From Deltaproteobacteria bacterium (lineage in GTDB: Bacteria > Myxococcota_A > UBA9160 > SZUA-336): a DNA stretch of 64,000 nucleotides. A program made the translations under genes and the position numbers. The stretch is taken from the NCBI GenBank assembly GCA_029261925.1, contig JAJDAJ010000093.1:1-64000 (forward strand), read 5' to 3'. A model generated the notes under the pieces. The model had not been told where the DNA came from and ran no database searches. It saw only the letters and a program-made list of their open reading frames with translations. Each line of letters begins with the position of its first letter. The stretch's first letter is position 1. Shown here in pieces: positions 1-7,906 of this stretch.

Positions 1-1
1 C

Positions 2-1054
2 GACTTCGATGGCGATCAGATTGCTGATGGTCTGGACAACTGTCCACAGGTCACCAACCCGGATCAGTTCGATGCTGATGAAGACGGAGTGGGCGATGCT
101 TGCAACGACGGCGACGACCTCGACGGCGACGAGTGGTCCGACACCCTCGACAACTGCCCGAGCGACCCAAACCCGCTTCAAGAGGACGCCGACGGCGACC
201 GGATCGGCGACATCTGCGACCCGTTTCCGAGCGACCCCGACAACGAACAAGCCCAGTGCGAGCAAGACCTGGGGATATGCGTCATCGACTTCGACCAGTG
301 CGACACGGACCTGCTCACGAGCCAGACTGATCTCGCGCTCTCCGAGACCAACCTGAACGTCGCCCTGGTGAACCTGGACATGTGCACCCTGGGCCTGCCG
401 CTGTTCCTGCTAGAGACGGCCGGACTCGGACCCGTCGGCGGCACCAGCGGTGCCGGTCGAGATGTAGACGCAAGCAACTTTGTCGCGGCGCGCTTCGAGG
501 TCCTGGCACCCGTGCGCACCGGGCATGTCGGCGCGCATCTGGCACAGGCACCCGGCGGCGCCACGGGCGAGGTGTTTGCCGGCATCGTTGCTCTCAACGG
601 ACCGACCGACGTGCCAGATTCGTTTGACCTATCGACGCCCGACTTGCTGGGCACCACTCGGATGTTGATTCCCGGCCCCTCCGCGGAGGTGACGGCAGAC
701 CTGAGCCTTACGCTGCAGCCGGGCTGGTACGCCTTCATCATCGGGAGTGGTCTGTTCGGTGCCTCCGGGGAGGCGGTGGCACCGTTCGACAACCCCGAGA
801 TCGGGATGGCTTCGGTCTTCGAGGCGGATCTAGCCGGGACGCCGGAGTGGCAGGAGCGTCCACCGGGGCTCGACATCGCCCCGCGGCTGTTCGTGGGCGT
901 GGAGTCCACGCAGCTCGCCATGTGCGAGGAGGATCTCTCAGCGCTCCAGGCCATCGTGGTCGATGGCAATGGAGACGTGAACGGGGACGGGGTCGTGGAC
1001 ATTCTGGATACGACTCTGATCCGGCGATCGGTCGCAGGTGCGCCAGTGCCATAG
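2..1054 (+). CDS. Secreted thrombospondin type-3 repeat protein with dockerin-like tail (5' end outside window)
   Basis: The reading frame is open from the first bases, so the N-terminus lies outside the window. Calcium-binding thrombospondin type-3 repeats (D-x-D-x-D-G and DNCP motifs) fill the first ~85 visible residues. Next comes a short heptad-like stretch with regularly spaced Cys and repeated T-D-L units, probably a disulfide-bonded coil. A ~170-residue domain follows (about bases 401-915) that recurs at the end of the next gene. The last 30 residues hold a dockerin-type calcium loop ([12 protein letters not shown]) and then the stop. TSP3 repeats are extracellular, so export is expected, but the signal peptide is not visible. 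No enzymatic motif is seen. A role in surface or matrix assembly is inference. The next gene lies 94 bases downstream in the same direction and is clearly related. Confidence 0.85.
   Translation, partial: DFDGDQIADGLDNCPQVTNPDQFDADEDGVGDACNDGDDLDGDEWSDTLDNCPSDPNPLQEDADGDRIGDICDPFPSDPDNEQAQCEQDLGICVIDFDQCDTDLLTSQTDLALSETNLNVALVNLDMCTLGLPLFLLETAGLGPVGGTSGAGRDVDASNFVAARFEVLAPVRTGHVGAHLAQAPGGATGEVFAGIVALNGPTDVPDSFDLSTPDLLGTTRMLIPGPSAEVTADLSLTLQPGWYAFIIGSGLFGASGEAVAPFDNPEIGMASVFEADLAGTPEWQERPPGLDIAPRLFVGVESTQLAMCEEDLSALQAIVVDGNGDVNGDGVVDILDTTLIRRSVAGAPVP
401..915 (+). repeat. Duplicated ~170-residue beta-rich domain, copy 1
   Basis: This protein-level repeat reappears near the end of the neighbouring gene (about 3700-4202). 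Shared landmarks in order are a Gly-rich GP(V/L)G opening, a V(F)(A/G)(A/G)IVAL segment, SFDLST, LxPGWYA, GSGLFGA and AVAPFxNPEIG. No known family is recognised. It looks like a compact beta-sandwich. Confidence 0.7.
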
Positions 1055-1148
1055 CGGGCATGGCAGTCCTCCTCCGCCCCCCGAGATTGCAGCCTACCAC
1101 CGATCCCGAGCCTGGTACGATGTCCCTGGGGTGAGCGGAGGGTTCGCG

Positions 1149-4100
1149 ATGCGTGCTCTGCTCGTGTTGGTGGTGGTGTTTCTGAGCCTGCGTGCCTCGA
1201 TCGCACTAGCAGGTGCGTTCCTCAGCATCGATGCACCATCCGGCACCACGTTCTTGCCTCTCAACGCTGGGGGGCTCACATACAACCCCGTAGGCGACCC
1301 AGACAATTGTCTACTGACCGGCGCATCTGGGTGCTCCAACAGCTCCCGAGACATCGTCCTCTTCTACTTCCGCAATGAAGGCAACCAACCCGTAGACCGA
1401 ATTGACCTTCAGTTTTCGCCAGCAGGGTTCGGCGGCTTGGAGTTCGGCTATTACTCTGACTCTCCGGGAATTGCCGTACCCGCCTCCGCCTCTCAAGCGG
1501 CGCCCTCCGGGACCCTGTTTTTCGATCCGCCTATCCTTCCCGGGGTCCTGTCGAAACTCCTATGGGTGGCGAGACTCGAAGGAAACTTGCAGCTGGGCGG
1601 AGGTCAGACGGTTGCGCTGTCCGCCAGCGGCGCCCAGGGCTTCGTCACTTCTGCAACGCCGCTGACCGCTCCCGCCACCCTCGTCCAATTCGGTGCGGCA
1701 TTGCTTCCTGGTGACATAGTCGTTGTGGATATAGGCGCGGGCTCTGCGTTCGGCATACCCTCGAAGGTCATTCACGTCGACCCGCTGACGGGCGACCAGG
1801 CTCTGATCACGGCGGGTGGCTTCCTCGACCACTCAATCGGAGTCGCCGTCGACACCAACGGCGAGATTTTTGTGGTGAACCACGAGGCTGGTACTGGTGC
1901 CTGGGTCGTCCGAATCGATGCGGAGACTGGCAATCAAACTCCATTCACAACGGAGGGACTGCTAAGAGGCTTTGCCATCGTGATAGATGCTAACGGTACG
2001 ATCTTCGTTAGCGACGAACTTCTGGGTCTCTTCGCTCTAGACCGAGACAATGGGACACCCACACTCGTCTCTCCTGCCAGCGGAATCCACGGGATCGCAG
2101 TCGCACCCAATGGAGACATCCTCGCAGTCCTCTGGAGCGGAGAGCAGAACCAAATCCTGCGCATCGATCCAGCGAGCGGATCCCAATCTCTTGTCTCCCA
2201 GGAGGGGCTCCTCAATGCTCCAGTTGGAATCGCTGTCGATGCCTCAGGAAGCATCTTCGTAACAAATGGATCGAACTCCTCCATCGGAAGTTACATTATC
2301 AAGATCGATGGCACTACGAGTGAGCAGACAGTTGTTTACGATCCGGGTCCGACCTATGTCAGAGCGCTCCTCGCCATCGATGCCAACGAGCAACTGATCG
2401 CTCCAAATCAGCACTTCTCACTGGATCCGCGTGAGTCTGGAATCATATCGGTTGATCCGCAGACCGGTGCAGCGAGTGAAGTAGCGCGAGGTGGTCAGTT
2501 CTTCGACGCGGTGGGCGTCGCCGTGTTTGATCCACAGGATGCGGACGGGGACGGGGTTCTAGACTCGATGGACAATTGCCCACTTGCACCCAACGCCGAT
2601 CAGTCAAACGTTGACCAGGATGACCTCGGTGATGCCTGCGACAACTGCCCGACCACAGACAACCCAAACCAGCTTGACGCCGACGGGGACGGAGTCGGTG
2701 ATGCCTGCAACGACACAGACGATTTCGACAGCGACGAATGGTCCGACCTTCTCGACAACTGCCCAGATGTATCCAACGCACCCCAAGCCGACATCGACAG
2801 CGATGGGGTGGGGGACGCCTGCGACCCATGCTCAGACCAGGATGGAGATGGGTTCGGTGATCCTGGCCTGCCTGCTAGCGGATGCATGGTAGATAACTGC
2901 CCTGCTGAGCCCAATGCGGACCAGCTAGATGATGACATCGATGGGCTCGGTAACGCCTGCGATAGCTGTGTGGACGTACCCAATCCGCTCCAGGCCGATG
3001 CAGATGGCGACCTTCTCGGAGATTCCTGTGACAACTGTCCTGGGGAACCCAATGGACTCCAGGAGAACAATGACGGCGACGGACTCGGCGATGCCTGCGA
3101 CTTGGACGACGACAACGACGGAATCGATGACGTGACCGACGTGTGTCCGCTGGTCGCCGATACCGTGCAGACCGACACGGACGCCGACGGGACGGGCGAT
3201 GCCTGTAACGACGCCGAGGATGCAGATGGCGACGAGTGGGCCGACATCCTGGACAACTGCCCAAACAGAGCGAACCCATCGCAGGAAGACACCGACGGTG
3301 ACGGAGTAGGCGATGCCTGCAACGACGCCGACGATTTCGATGGAGACGAGTGGTCTGATGGGCTGGATAATTGCCCGATGGACTTCAATGCGGCGCAGGT
3401 AGAGAGCGACTCCGACGGGACCGGAGACGCATGCGATCTGTGCCCCGACTACCCATCGGCTGGTGACGATTTCGACGGGAACGGGATCGGCAACGAGTGC
3501 GAATGTGGGGACCAGACCCAGGACGGGATCGTCAACGTGGGCGACATCCTCCTGATCAACCTCGCCATCTTCGACCAGGTCCCCGTGAGCCCGCTCTGCG
3601 ACGCGAACAACGACGGCCTCTGTAACATTGGGGACATCCTCGCGGTCAATGCGAAGCTCTTCGGCGCGGAGGCTTACTGCGAGCGATACCCACCCCCGGT
3701 CTACTTGCTCATGACCGGCGAGTTGGGCCCGCTCGGAGCGACTGACGGCGCCGGCAAACCGGTGGACGCGGCGACCCTACGCGGTGCCCGCTTCGAGATC
3801 ACGGAGGCCACCACGACGAGGTCCATCACGGCTGTGATCGCACAGGCGATCGGAGGCGCTCCGGGGCAGGTATTCGGCGCCATCGTTGCCCTGGATGGGC
3901 CGGACGACTTTCCCGAGTCCTTCGACCTGTCCACCAGCGACGTGCTCGGCTGGAGGCTGCTACCGATCCCCACTGCCTCCAACGAGGTGTCGGCGGGGCT
4001 GGGAGTCGCACTGGAGCCGGGGTGGTATGCCCTGGTTCTTGGGAGCGGCTTGTTCGGGGCGGCTGGCGAGGCCGTGGCACCGTTCCAGAACCCCGAGATC

Positions 4101-4205
4101 GGCACCGCGTCGCTGTTCAGGGGCGATGTCGGGGCGGGTGTCTGGGAGGACCGGCAGCCCGATGGGCCCGCGTTCGTCTCCCGCATGCTGGTGCGGGGCA
4201 ACTAG
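1149..4205 (+). CDS. Secreted beta-propeller / TSP3-repeat / double-EF-hand protein
   Basis: The product is 1018 residues if translation starts at ATG 1149. A GGAG-type ribosome site precedes that ATG, and it opens directly into a signal peptide ([21 protein letters not shown]). A longer in-frame reading from 1038 would bury this signal. Domains in order: an N-terminal beta domain (~20-185); NHL/SMP-30-like propeller repeats (~190-455, recurring IxVDPxTG and GIAVxxNG units); roughly ten thrombospondin type-3 repeats (~460-780); a 67-residue Cys-framed double EF-hand module (~784-850); and a ~165-residue C-terminal domain shared with the gene upstream. The protein is probably extracellular and calcium-stabilised. 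No catalytic residues were identified. The tandem relationship with the previous gene suggests duplication and domain shuffling. Confidence 0.85.
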   Translation: MRALLVLVVVFLSLRASIALAGAFLSIDAPSGTTFLPLNAGGLTYNPVGDPDNCLLTGASGCSNSSRDIVLFYFRNEGNQPVDRIDLQFSPAGFGGLEFGYYSDSPGIAVPASASQAAPSGTLFFDPPILPGVLSKLLWVARLEGNLQLGGGQTVALSASGAQGFVTSATPLTAPATLVQFGAALLPGDIVVVDIGAGSAFGIPSKVIHVDPLTGDQALITAGGFLDHSIGVAVDTNGEIFVVNHEAGTGAWVVRIDAETGNQTPFTTEGLLRGFAIVIDANGTIFVSDELLGLFALDRDNGTPTLVSPASGIHGIAVAPNGDILAVLWSGEQNQILRIDPASGSQSLVSQEGLLNAPVGIAVDASGSIFVTNGSNSSIGSYIIKIDGTTSEQTVVYDPGPTYVRALLAIDANEQLIAPNQHFSLDPRESGIISVDPQTGAASEVARGGQFFDAVGVAVFDPQDADGDGVLDSMDNCPLAPNADQSNVDQDDLGDACDNCPTTDNPNQLDADGDGVGDACNDTDDFDSDEWSDLLDNCPDVSNAPQADIDSDGVGDACDPCSDQDGDGFGDPGLPASGCMVDNCPAEPNADQLDDDIDGLGNACDSCVDVPNPLQADADGDLLGDSCDNCPGEPNGLQENNDGDGLGDACDLDDDNDGIDDVTDVCPLVADTVQTDTDADGTGDACNDAEDADGDEWADILDNCPNRANPSQEDTDGDGVGDACNDADDFDGDEWSDGLDNCPMDFNAAQVESDSDGTGDACDLCPDYPSAGDDFDGNGIGNECECGDQTQDGIVNVGDILLINLAIFDQVPVSPLCDANNDGLCNIGDILAVNAKLFGAEAYCERYPPPVYLLMTGELGPLGATDGAGKPVDAATLRGARFEITEATTTRSITAVIAQAIGGAPGQVFGAIVALDGPDDFPESFDLSTSDVLGWRLLPIPTASNEVSAGLGVALEPGWYALVLGSGLFGAAGEAVAPFQNPEIGTASLFRGDVGAGVWEDRQPDGPAFVSRMLVRGN
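3498..3698 (+). repeat. 67-residue Cys-framed double EF-hand module, copy 1
   Basis: This is the coding sequence for CECGDQ...DG..N..DIL, then SPLCD.N.DGLCN..DIL, then NAK.FGA.AYC..YP. The same module, with the same 67-residue length, ends the gene at 59500-62145 and the remnant at 11148-11573. Here it is internal, followed by one more domain. Two DxNxDG calcium loops are framed by conserved cysteines. It resembles type-I dockerin repeats but has its own Cys pattern. Confidence 0.75.
3700..4202 (+). repeat. Duplicated ~170-residue beta-rich domain, copy 2
   Basis: This is the second copy of the domain at 401-915. It shares SFDLST, LEPGWYA, GSGLFGA and [11 protein letters not shown] at matching spacing. 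It forms the extreme C-terminus of its protein, whereas copy 1 is followed by a dockerin loop. Confidence 0.7.
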
Positions 4206-4269
4206 CTGGCAGGGCGCAAGTTGGACCCTGCATGCCGCCCTGGCTAGACCGAAGGGCTTACGCGTCGAG

Positions 4270-4401
4270 TCAGCGGTCCGAGAGCAGGCGGTCCAGGATC
4301 ATCCCCGCGATTTCGGGCATGTATTCAAACTCTAGAAAAGGGCTCTTGCCGCGATCCTTATGTACCTCGAGCCCGTTGCGGAATGTCGAGCCTCGAAGGG
4401 C
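4270..4401 (-). pseudogene. Unidentified C-terminal coding remnant
   Basis: On the minus strand a frame ending in TGA at 4270 reads as plausible protein, including GLEVHKDRGKSPFLEFEY followed by MPEIAGMILDRLLSDR. It has no start codon that would give a sensible length; the only ATG, at 4320, leaves 16 residues. It lies in the 358-base gap between the TSP3 gene and the AlbA_2 gene. The rest of that gap shows no convincing gene, although a plus-strand frame ending at 4567 also looks weakly coding. The parent family is not recognised. It may be a fragment left by rearrangement. Confidence 0.25.
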
Positions 4402-4563
4402 GGGGCTCGTAGGCGAGCCGTTGAGAGGCACCGCCCGACCAACCCGGCGGGCATCGTCGAGGCAAACCTGACCGAGCTTCGGCGCAAGCTTCGAGTCGAG
4501 TCAGGGGGGCGACGAGCGGGTCGCCGAGTGCCGCCGGCTGCTGGAGGAGATGGACGGTCCTAA

Positions 4564-5931
4564 CTAGTCCGGGAACCTCTCTGAGTCGATCGAGCGCGGT
4601 GTCTCATCGGTAGAGTAAGGAATTGCATCTTCGTCGAACCCGAACCAGCCGTAGACCTGGCTCACTAACTGGAACGCCGACCTCTCCGCATCCATCTCCC
4701 CGTCGACGAGAACCTGCGCATCCATATCCGGTCCTGGAGCGCTCTTCTGCTCTCGAAGCATGTAGTCCAGTGGACCATCGCGCAGAACGTGAGTGTATAC
4801 CTCCGGGTTCATCCGCCGGAAGCCGAACGCGAGGATCGCGTGCTCAACGCCCCGACCAGCGAAGAGCCGCTTGCACAGCAGGCAGAAGGTGTAGATCGGC
4901 TCGACCAAGGCCAGCTGGTTGATGACGAGTTCTGTAGGGTCTCGACGGCGCTTTTCGGTGACCCAGCACAGCTGGCGCGCATCGGCCGGAGCGGCGTGGA
5001 CGAGCATACCATCGGGCCACAGGGCCAATACCAGGCTGCTCCCGGAGCCTGCGTAGCGGAACCCTCCACCCGGTGCGATCTCCAGCTCGCGGCCTGAGTA
5101 GACGTCGAAGCCCGACTGCCTCAACCTCGGTGGGTTGCGAAGGATGTTGGGCGTCTCCGCATCTTCACCGCCCAGAAGATCCTCGATGACAATCGGCACG
5201 GCCGGTACGTAGGTGAGGAAGTAGTGAGGGTCCTGGCGCAGCTCGACACGGTCGAGCGCAGCGCAGATGCGCTCCCGCTGTTCTTCCTCCAAGACGCCGT
5301 GGCTGCGCCGGGGAGCTGCTCGGAGGTGGGACTCGATCGCTTCCAGCCGCTCGACGATCTCACCCGACCTCATCCCGCCCTGCAACAACGAGTGGATCTC
5401 ATGAATGCCCATTGGAGGGGCGCGGTCTTGCGCGCGTTCCGCGTAGCCGAACATCGTCGTTACCGCCTTGCCGTCCTCGTCTGCGGTAGGTTTCCTGAGT
5501 AGGACGGGCCTGCGGGCAGCGTCCGCGGCCTCGACTTGAATCCCGATCAACCCTCGGCCGGCATCGGCGGGTAGAGGAAACCAACGGACCTCCGGCGCGA
5601 TCGGAGGATACGTCCAGTCAGCGACGATGTGCTGGTACCGGCTCGGGTCAGCCCGATCCGTTGGGATCGGCCGTACCTCGACGATGACGTCCGTCGCGTG
5701 CGCCGGGTCCTTGTCCGTGTGAGCGCCGATGACGAGCACGCCGCCCCGCGCATTCGCAAACGCCGAGAGGTCCTTCGCCAGTTCCCGCTTTCCAGCGTCG
5801 GAATCGAGGTCGTACGGCTGTCCCTTGGCCTCTACCCGGTCGTCCTCGGCGACGCCCACAAGCTGATCGAAGTCCCCCGCCTCCAGGATGGACCATACCT
5901 CATCGGGTGACGCGAATCGGAGTTCGGGCAT
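4564..5931 (-). CDS. AlbA_2 (Schlafen-type) domain protein
   Basis: The product is 455 residues. I start at the ATG at 5931 (MPELRFASPDEVW) rather than an in-frame ATG 30 codons upstream, because the extra residues are Pro-rich and look untranslated. Residues ~15-165 match the AlbA_2 putative DNA-binding domain of Schlafen-like proteins, with a DRVEAKG entry and an LAKDLSAFANARGGVLVIG core. The remaining ~290 residues resemble no domain I recognise. AlbA_2 proteins occur as regulators, in mobile elements and in antiviral systems; the role here is not known. The gene sits alone beside a truncated tRNA-Lys, which suits cargo of an integrated element, but no integrase or partner gene is visible. 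Confidence 0.8.
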   Translation of the reverse strand: MPELRFASPDEVWSILEAGDFDQLVGVAEDDRVEAKGQPYDLDSDAGKRELAKDLSAFANARGGVLVIGAHTDKDPAHATDVIVEVRPIPTDRADPSRYQHIVADWTYPPIAPEVRWFPLPADAGRGLIGIQVEAADAARRPVLLRKPTADEDGKAVTTMFGYAERAQDRAPPMGIHEIHSLLQGGMRSGEIVERLEAIESHLRAAPRRSHGVLEEEQRERICAALDRVELRQDPHYFLTYVPAVPIVIEDLLGGEDAETPNILRNPPRLRQSGFDVYSGRELEIAPGGGFRYAGSGSSLVLALWPDGMLVHAAPADARQLCWVTEKRRRDPTELVINQLALVEPIYTFCLLCKRLFAGRGVEHAILAFGFRRMNPEVYTHVLRDGPLDYMLREQKSAPGPDMDAQVLVDGEMDAERSAFQLVSQVYGWFGFDEDAIPYSTDETPRSIDSERFPD

Positions 5932-5994
5932 GACGGGCTCCGCTCCGCGGCACCGTATCACCGTGCCACACACCGTGCTAACCCACGAAAGTGC

Positions 5995-6044
5995 TGGTGG
6001 AGGGGAGGGACTCGGACCCACGACCCCCTCGTGTAGACTACAAG
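5995..6044 (-). other. Degenerate tRNA-like 3' half
   Basis: Read on the minus strand, this forms a 5-bp anticodon-like stem (CUUGU/ACGAG) around a 7-base loop, a short variable stretch, a T-arm-like hairpin with UCCGAGU in the loop, and a terminal CCA. The acceptor strand is one base short, U33 and T55 are not conserved, and no D-arm or 5' acceptor strand is found. It is therefore at best a decayed tRNA 3' half, and chance similarity is possible. Confidence 0.22.
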
Positions 6045-6310
6045 CCTGGCCGGCGCATCAGTAAGCACCTGACCCATTGCGCGAAGTTCGGACTCCTCGG
6101 ATCGGGAACCAACTCATCTGATCTGGAGACATGCCCACTGCTCCGAGATGGAGCGTCGGATGGGCGCCGGACCCCAGAAGTCCAGGTGCCGCCCCCGCTG
6201 AAGCGACCAGAGGCCGGTGACGTATGGTGACGTTTGGCCGTGCACCGGTGCGCCTCTATGCGGCTCGGTGCGGTCGTAAGTCCCTAATCCTGTGTGTCCT
6301 CAGGATCGGT

Positions 6311-6362
6311 GCCTGGACTTTTAATCCATCGGTCCAGGGTTCGAGTCCCTGAGGGCCCACCA
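6311..6362 (+). other. 3' half of tRNA-Lys(UUU): probable attachment-site copy
   Basis: The segment contains the anticodon arm (CTGGA, loop CTTTTAA with anticodon TTT, TCCAT), a 5-base variable loop, a perfect 5-bp T-arm around TTCGAGT, the 3' acceptor strand AGGGCCC, discriminator A and encoded CCA. The expected 5' acceptor strand (GGGCCCT) and a normal D-arm are absent upstream, so this is not a complete tRNA gene. A duplicated tRNA 3' half is the classic product of site-specific integration into a tRNA. Given its orientation, the element would lie to the left (lower coordinates) and an intact tRNA-Lys beyond it. Confidence 0.65.
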
Positions 6363-6507
6363 GCTACCTCGGGAAGTTACGGCGGCTTCCGCGCACCGGC
6401 GCCGTCTCAGAATCGGTGTCTGAGACGGTGCTAAGACATTGTCCGGCCGTCGGTTGACCCCCTACCCGCGAACCGAAGAGACTGGCCGAGGAGTCGAAGA
6501 GGACCCG

Positions 6508-7284
6508 ATGCTCACGGTCTATGGCCAAGGCGCGAGTCAGCCGTCGAGGGCGGTCCTGTGGCTGCTGCTCATGAAGGGATTCGAGTTCGAGTTCTGCGAT
6601 GTGCGGATCGACCAGTTCGGACCGTCGGGGGCGCTGGCTCGGATCCAGCCCACGGGCCAGGTTCCCAGCATCGAGGACGGCGACTTCGTGCTCTGCGAGA
6701 TGCCCGCCATCATGGCGTACCTCTGCGACAAGCACGGGTGGGACGATCTGTACCCGCGCGACTTGCAGGCGCGCGCCTACGTCGACCAGTACCTGCACGC
6801 CCATCACGAGCGGACCCGGCGGGTGATGGTCGAGCTCATGGCGCCGCACGTCACGGTCGCCTTCATGGACTTCCTGGAGGGCCGCGGGGGCGACGATCTG
6901 CTCGAGCGTGCCAGGCGCCCCGACAAGCTCGAGCGCGGGCAGGCCCGCGTGCGGCAAATCTTTCGCCTGATCGAGGCCGCCTACCTCCGCGGCACGCCGT
7001 TCCTGTGCACGGAGCAGCCCAGCATCGCGGACATCGCCTGCTACGAGGAACTCGCGCAGCTCACCTGGGCCCGGCTCTTCGACTTCGACGAGTTCCCCGT
7101 CCTGAGCCGATGGCTCGAGGCCATGTCCCGGCTGCCGGGGCACGAGGCGGCCCACGCCTACAACGTCACCCTGGGCGACATCGCCAGCCAGCCCAACACG
7201 ATCGAGCGCTTCCTGGCTGCCAATGCGGCCGCGGTCGAGGCGATCTCGAGGGCGGGCATCAAGACCCGGCACCTGGGCGATTAG
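6508..7284 (+). CDS. Glutathione S-transferase family protein
   Basis: The product is 258 residues. The start at ATG 6508 is chosen because a GAAGAGGA ribosome site precedes it and the N-terminus (MLTVYGQGASQPSRAV) opens a thioredoxin-fold GST domain. The glutathione-binding loop is clear (GQVPSIEDGDFVLCE, with the cis-Pro after Val), followed by the all-helical C-terminal domain with an ADIACYEELAQL segment. The family conjugates glutathione to electrophiles or isomerises and reduces them in the cytoplasm. The Ser near residue 11-14 is the likely activating residue. A paralogue with the same landmarks lies at 51779-52537. No operon partner is evident, and a GC-rich hairpin follows the stop. 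Confidence 0.88.
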   Translation: MLTVYGQGASQPSRAVLWLLLMKGFEFEFCDVRIDQFGPSGALARIQPTGQVPSIEDGDFVLCEMPAIMAYLCDKHGWDDLYPRDLQARAYVDQYLHAHHERTRRVMVELMAPHVTVAFMDFLEGRGGDDLLERARRPDKLERGQARVRQIFRLIEAAYLRGTPFLCTEQPSIADIACYEELAQLTWARLFDFDEFPVLSRWLEAMSRLPGHEAAHAYNVTLGDIASQPNTIERFLAANAAAVEAISRAGIKTRHLGD

Positions 7285-7303
7285 AAACTCGGTGCTCGAT
7301 CCT

Positions 7304-7320
7304 GCGCGCGAGCTGCGCGC
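7304..7320 (+). terminator. GC-rich hairpin after the GST gene
   Basis: A 6-bp perfect GCGCGC stem with a 5-base loop begins 20 bases after the GST stop. There is no T-tract, so it is at best a weak or factor-assisted terminator. In GC-rich DNA such stems also arise by chance. Confidence 0.25.
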
Positions 7321-7556
7321 TCGTGAGACGTTGCTGGGTTTCGCGGGCTGATGCATGCTTCGCGGTGCCAGCGAGTCTCGGGCGAAGCCACCCGAGGCGC
7401 GGCGGGGCAACCTCCGTCGCCGTTGTCGCTGAGGCAGCGTCGGAAGTTCCAGGTCGCACTGGGAGACGGCAAGCTACGGCGCTGAACCGATGGCGGAACC
7501 CCAATCCGGGGCGCCGCCGTCCGTCGCGCGGCGTCCCATCAGACGAGAACGCCGCC

Positions 7557-7808
7557 ATGCGTCGAGAACCGCGCGACCTGGGCGAGCTCGCCCAGGCCAT
7601 CGCCGCGACCACCGCGCGCGCCGTGGTCAAGGAGCTGCGCGCCCAGGAGTCGCCGCCGCCGAAGGCCTGGCTCACCCCCGACGAGACCGCCGACTACCTG
7701 TCGGTGTCGCCGCGCACGCTGGAGAACTGGCGCCGCGCGGGAGATGGGCCGCCGCACTTCAAGGCTGGGCACCTGGTCCGCTACGCCGTCGCCGACCTGG
7801 CCGTGTGA
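7557..7808 (+). CDS. Excisionase-like helix-turn-helix protein
   Basis: The product is 83 residues. Residues ~37-83 match the MerR/Xis-type HTH_17 fold (LTPDETADYLSVSPRTLENW, then HFKAGHLVRYAVADL). Such proteins bind DNA as excisionases or small regulators. The frame ends with TGA exactly where homologues usually carry the conserved Trp of the D-L-x-x-W ending. Beyond that TGA the same frame continues for 19 codons (ESRRQTAG...) to a TAG, which looks like a normal tail for this family. The visible protein may therefore be slightly truncated by a TGG-to-TGA change. It lies 1.2 kb from the tRNA-Lys fragment, which would suit a mobile-element relic. No integrase is present. Confidence 0.7.
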   Translation: MRREPRDLGELAQAIAATTARAVVKELRAQESPPPKAWLTPDETADYLSVSPRTLENWRRAGDGPPHFKAGHLVRYAVADLAV

Positions 7809-7906
7809 GAGTCGCGGCGGCAGACCGCGGGCGCCGCGTCTCCCGTTACCGCCTCGTGCGAGAGGTAGTAGCGGCGCGACGCGACGGCTCAGATCCCATT
7901 GCTGTC

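Noticed and set aside
1038-1148. Longer start for the second TSP3 gene at 1038
   Set aside because: The extension overlaps the end of the previous gene and would hide the signal peptide. ATG 1149 has a ribosome site and a proper leader.
2600-3388. Minus-strand frame with repeated Ser-Pro units opposite the TSP3 repeats
   Set aside because: The repetition is the mirror of the D/G-rich calcium repeats in the sense gene and not an independent protein.
2530-3470. Tandem DNA periodicity resembling a repeat or CRISPR array
   Set aside because: The period is protein-level (TSP3 repeats) with diverged codons. There are no identical direct repeats with unique spacers.
4360-4567. Small plus-strand gene before the AlbA_2 gene
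   Set aside because: Two overlapping frames look weakly coding near 4460-4567, but neither has a start with ribosome site and no family resemblance is seen.
6311-6362. tmRNA 3' end or complete tRNA gene
   Set aside because: The anticodon arm and loop are those of tRNA-Lys. The 5' acceptor strand and D-arm are absent, and no tmRNA tag frame or pairing partner exists nearby.
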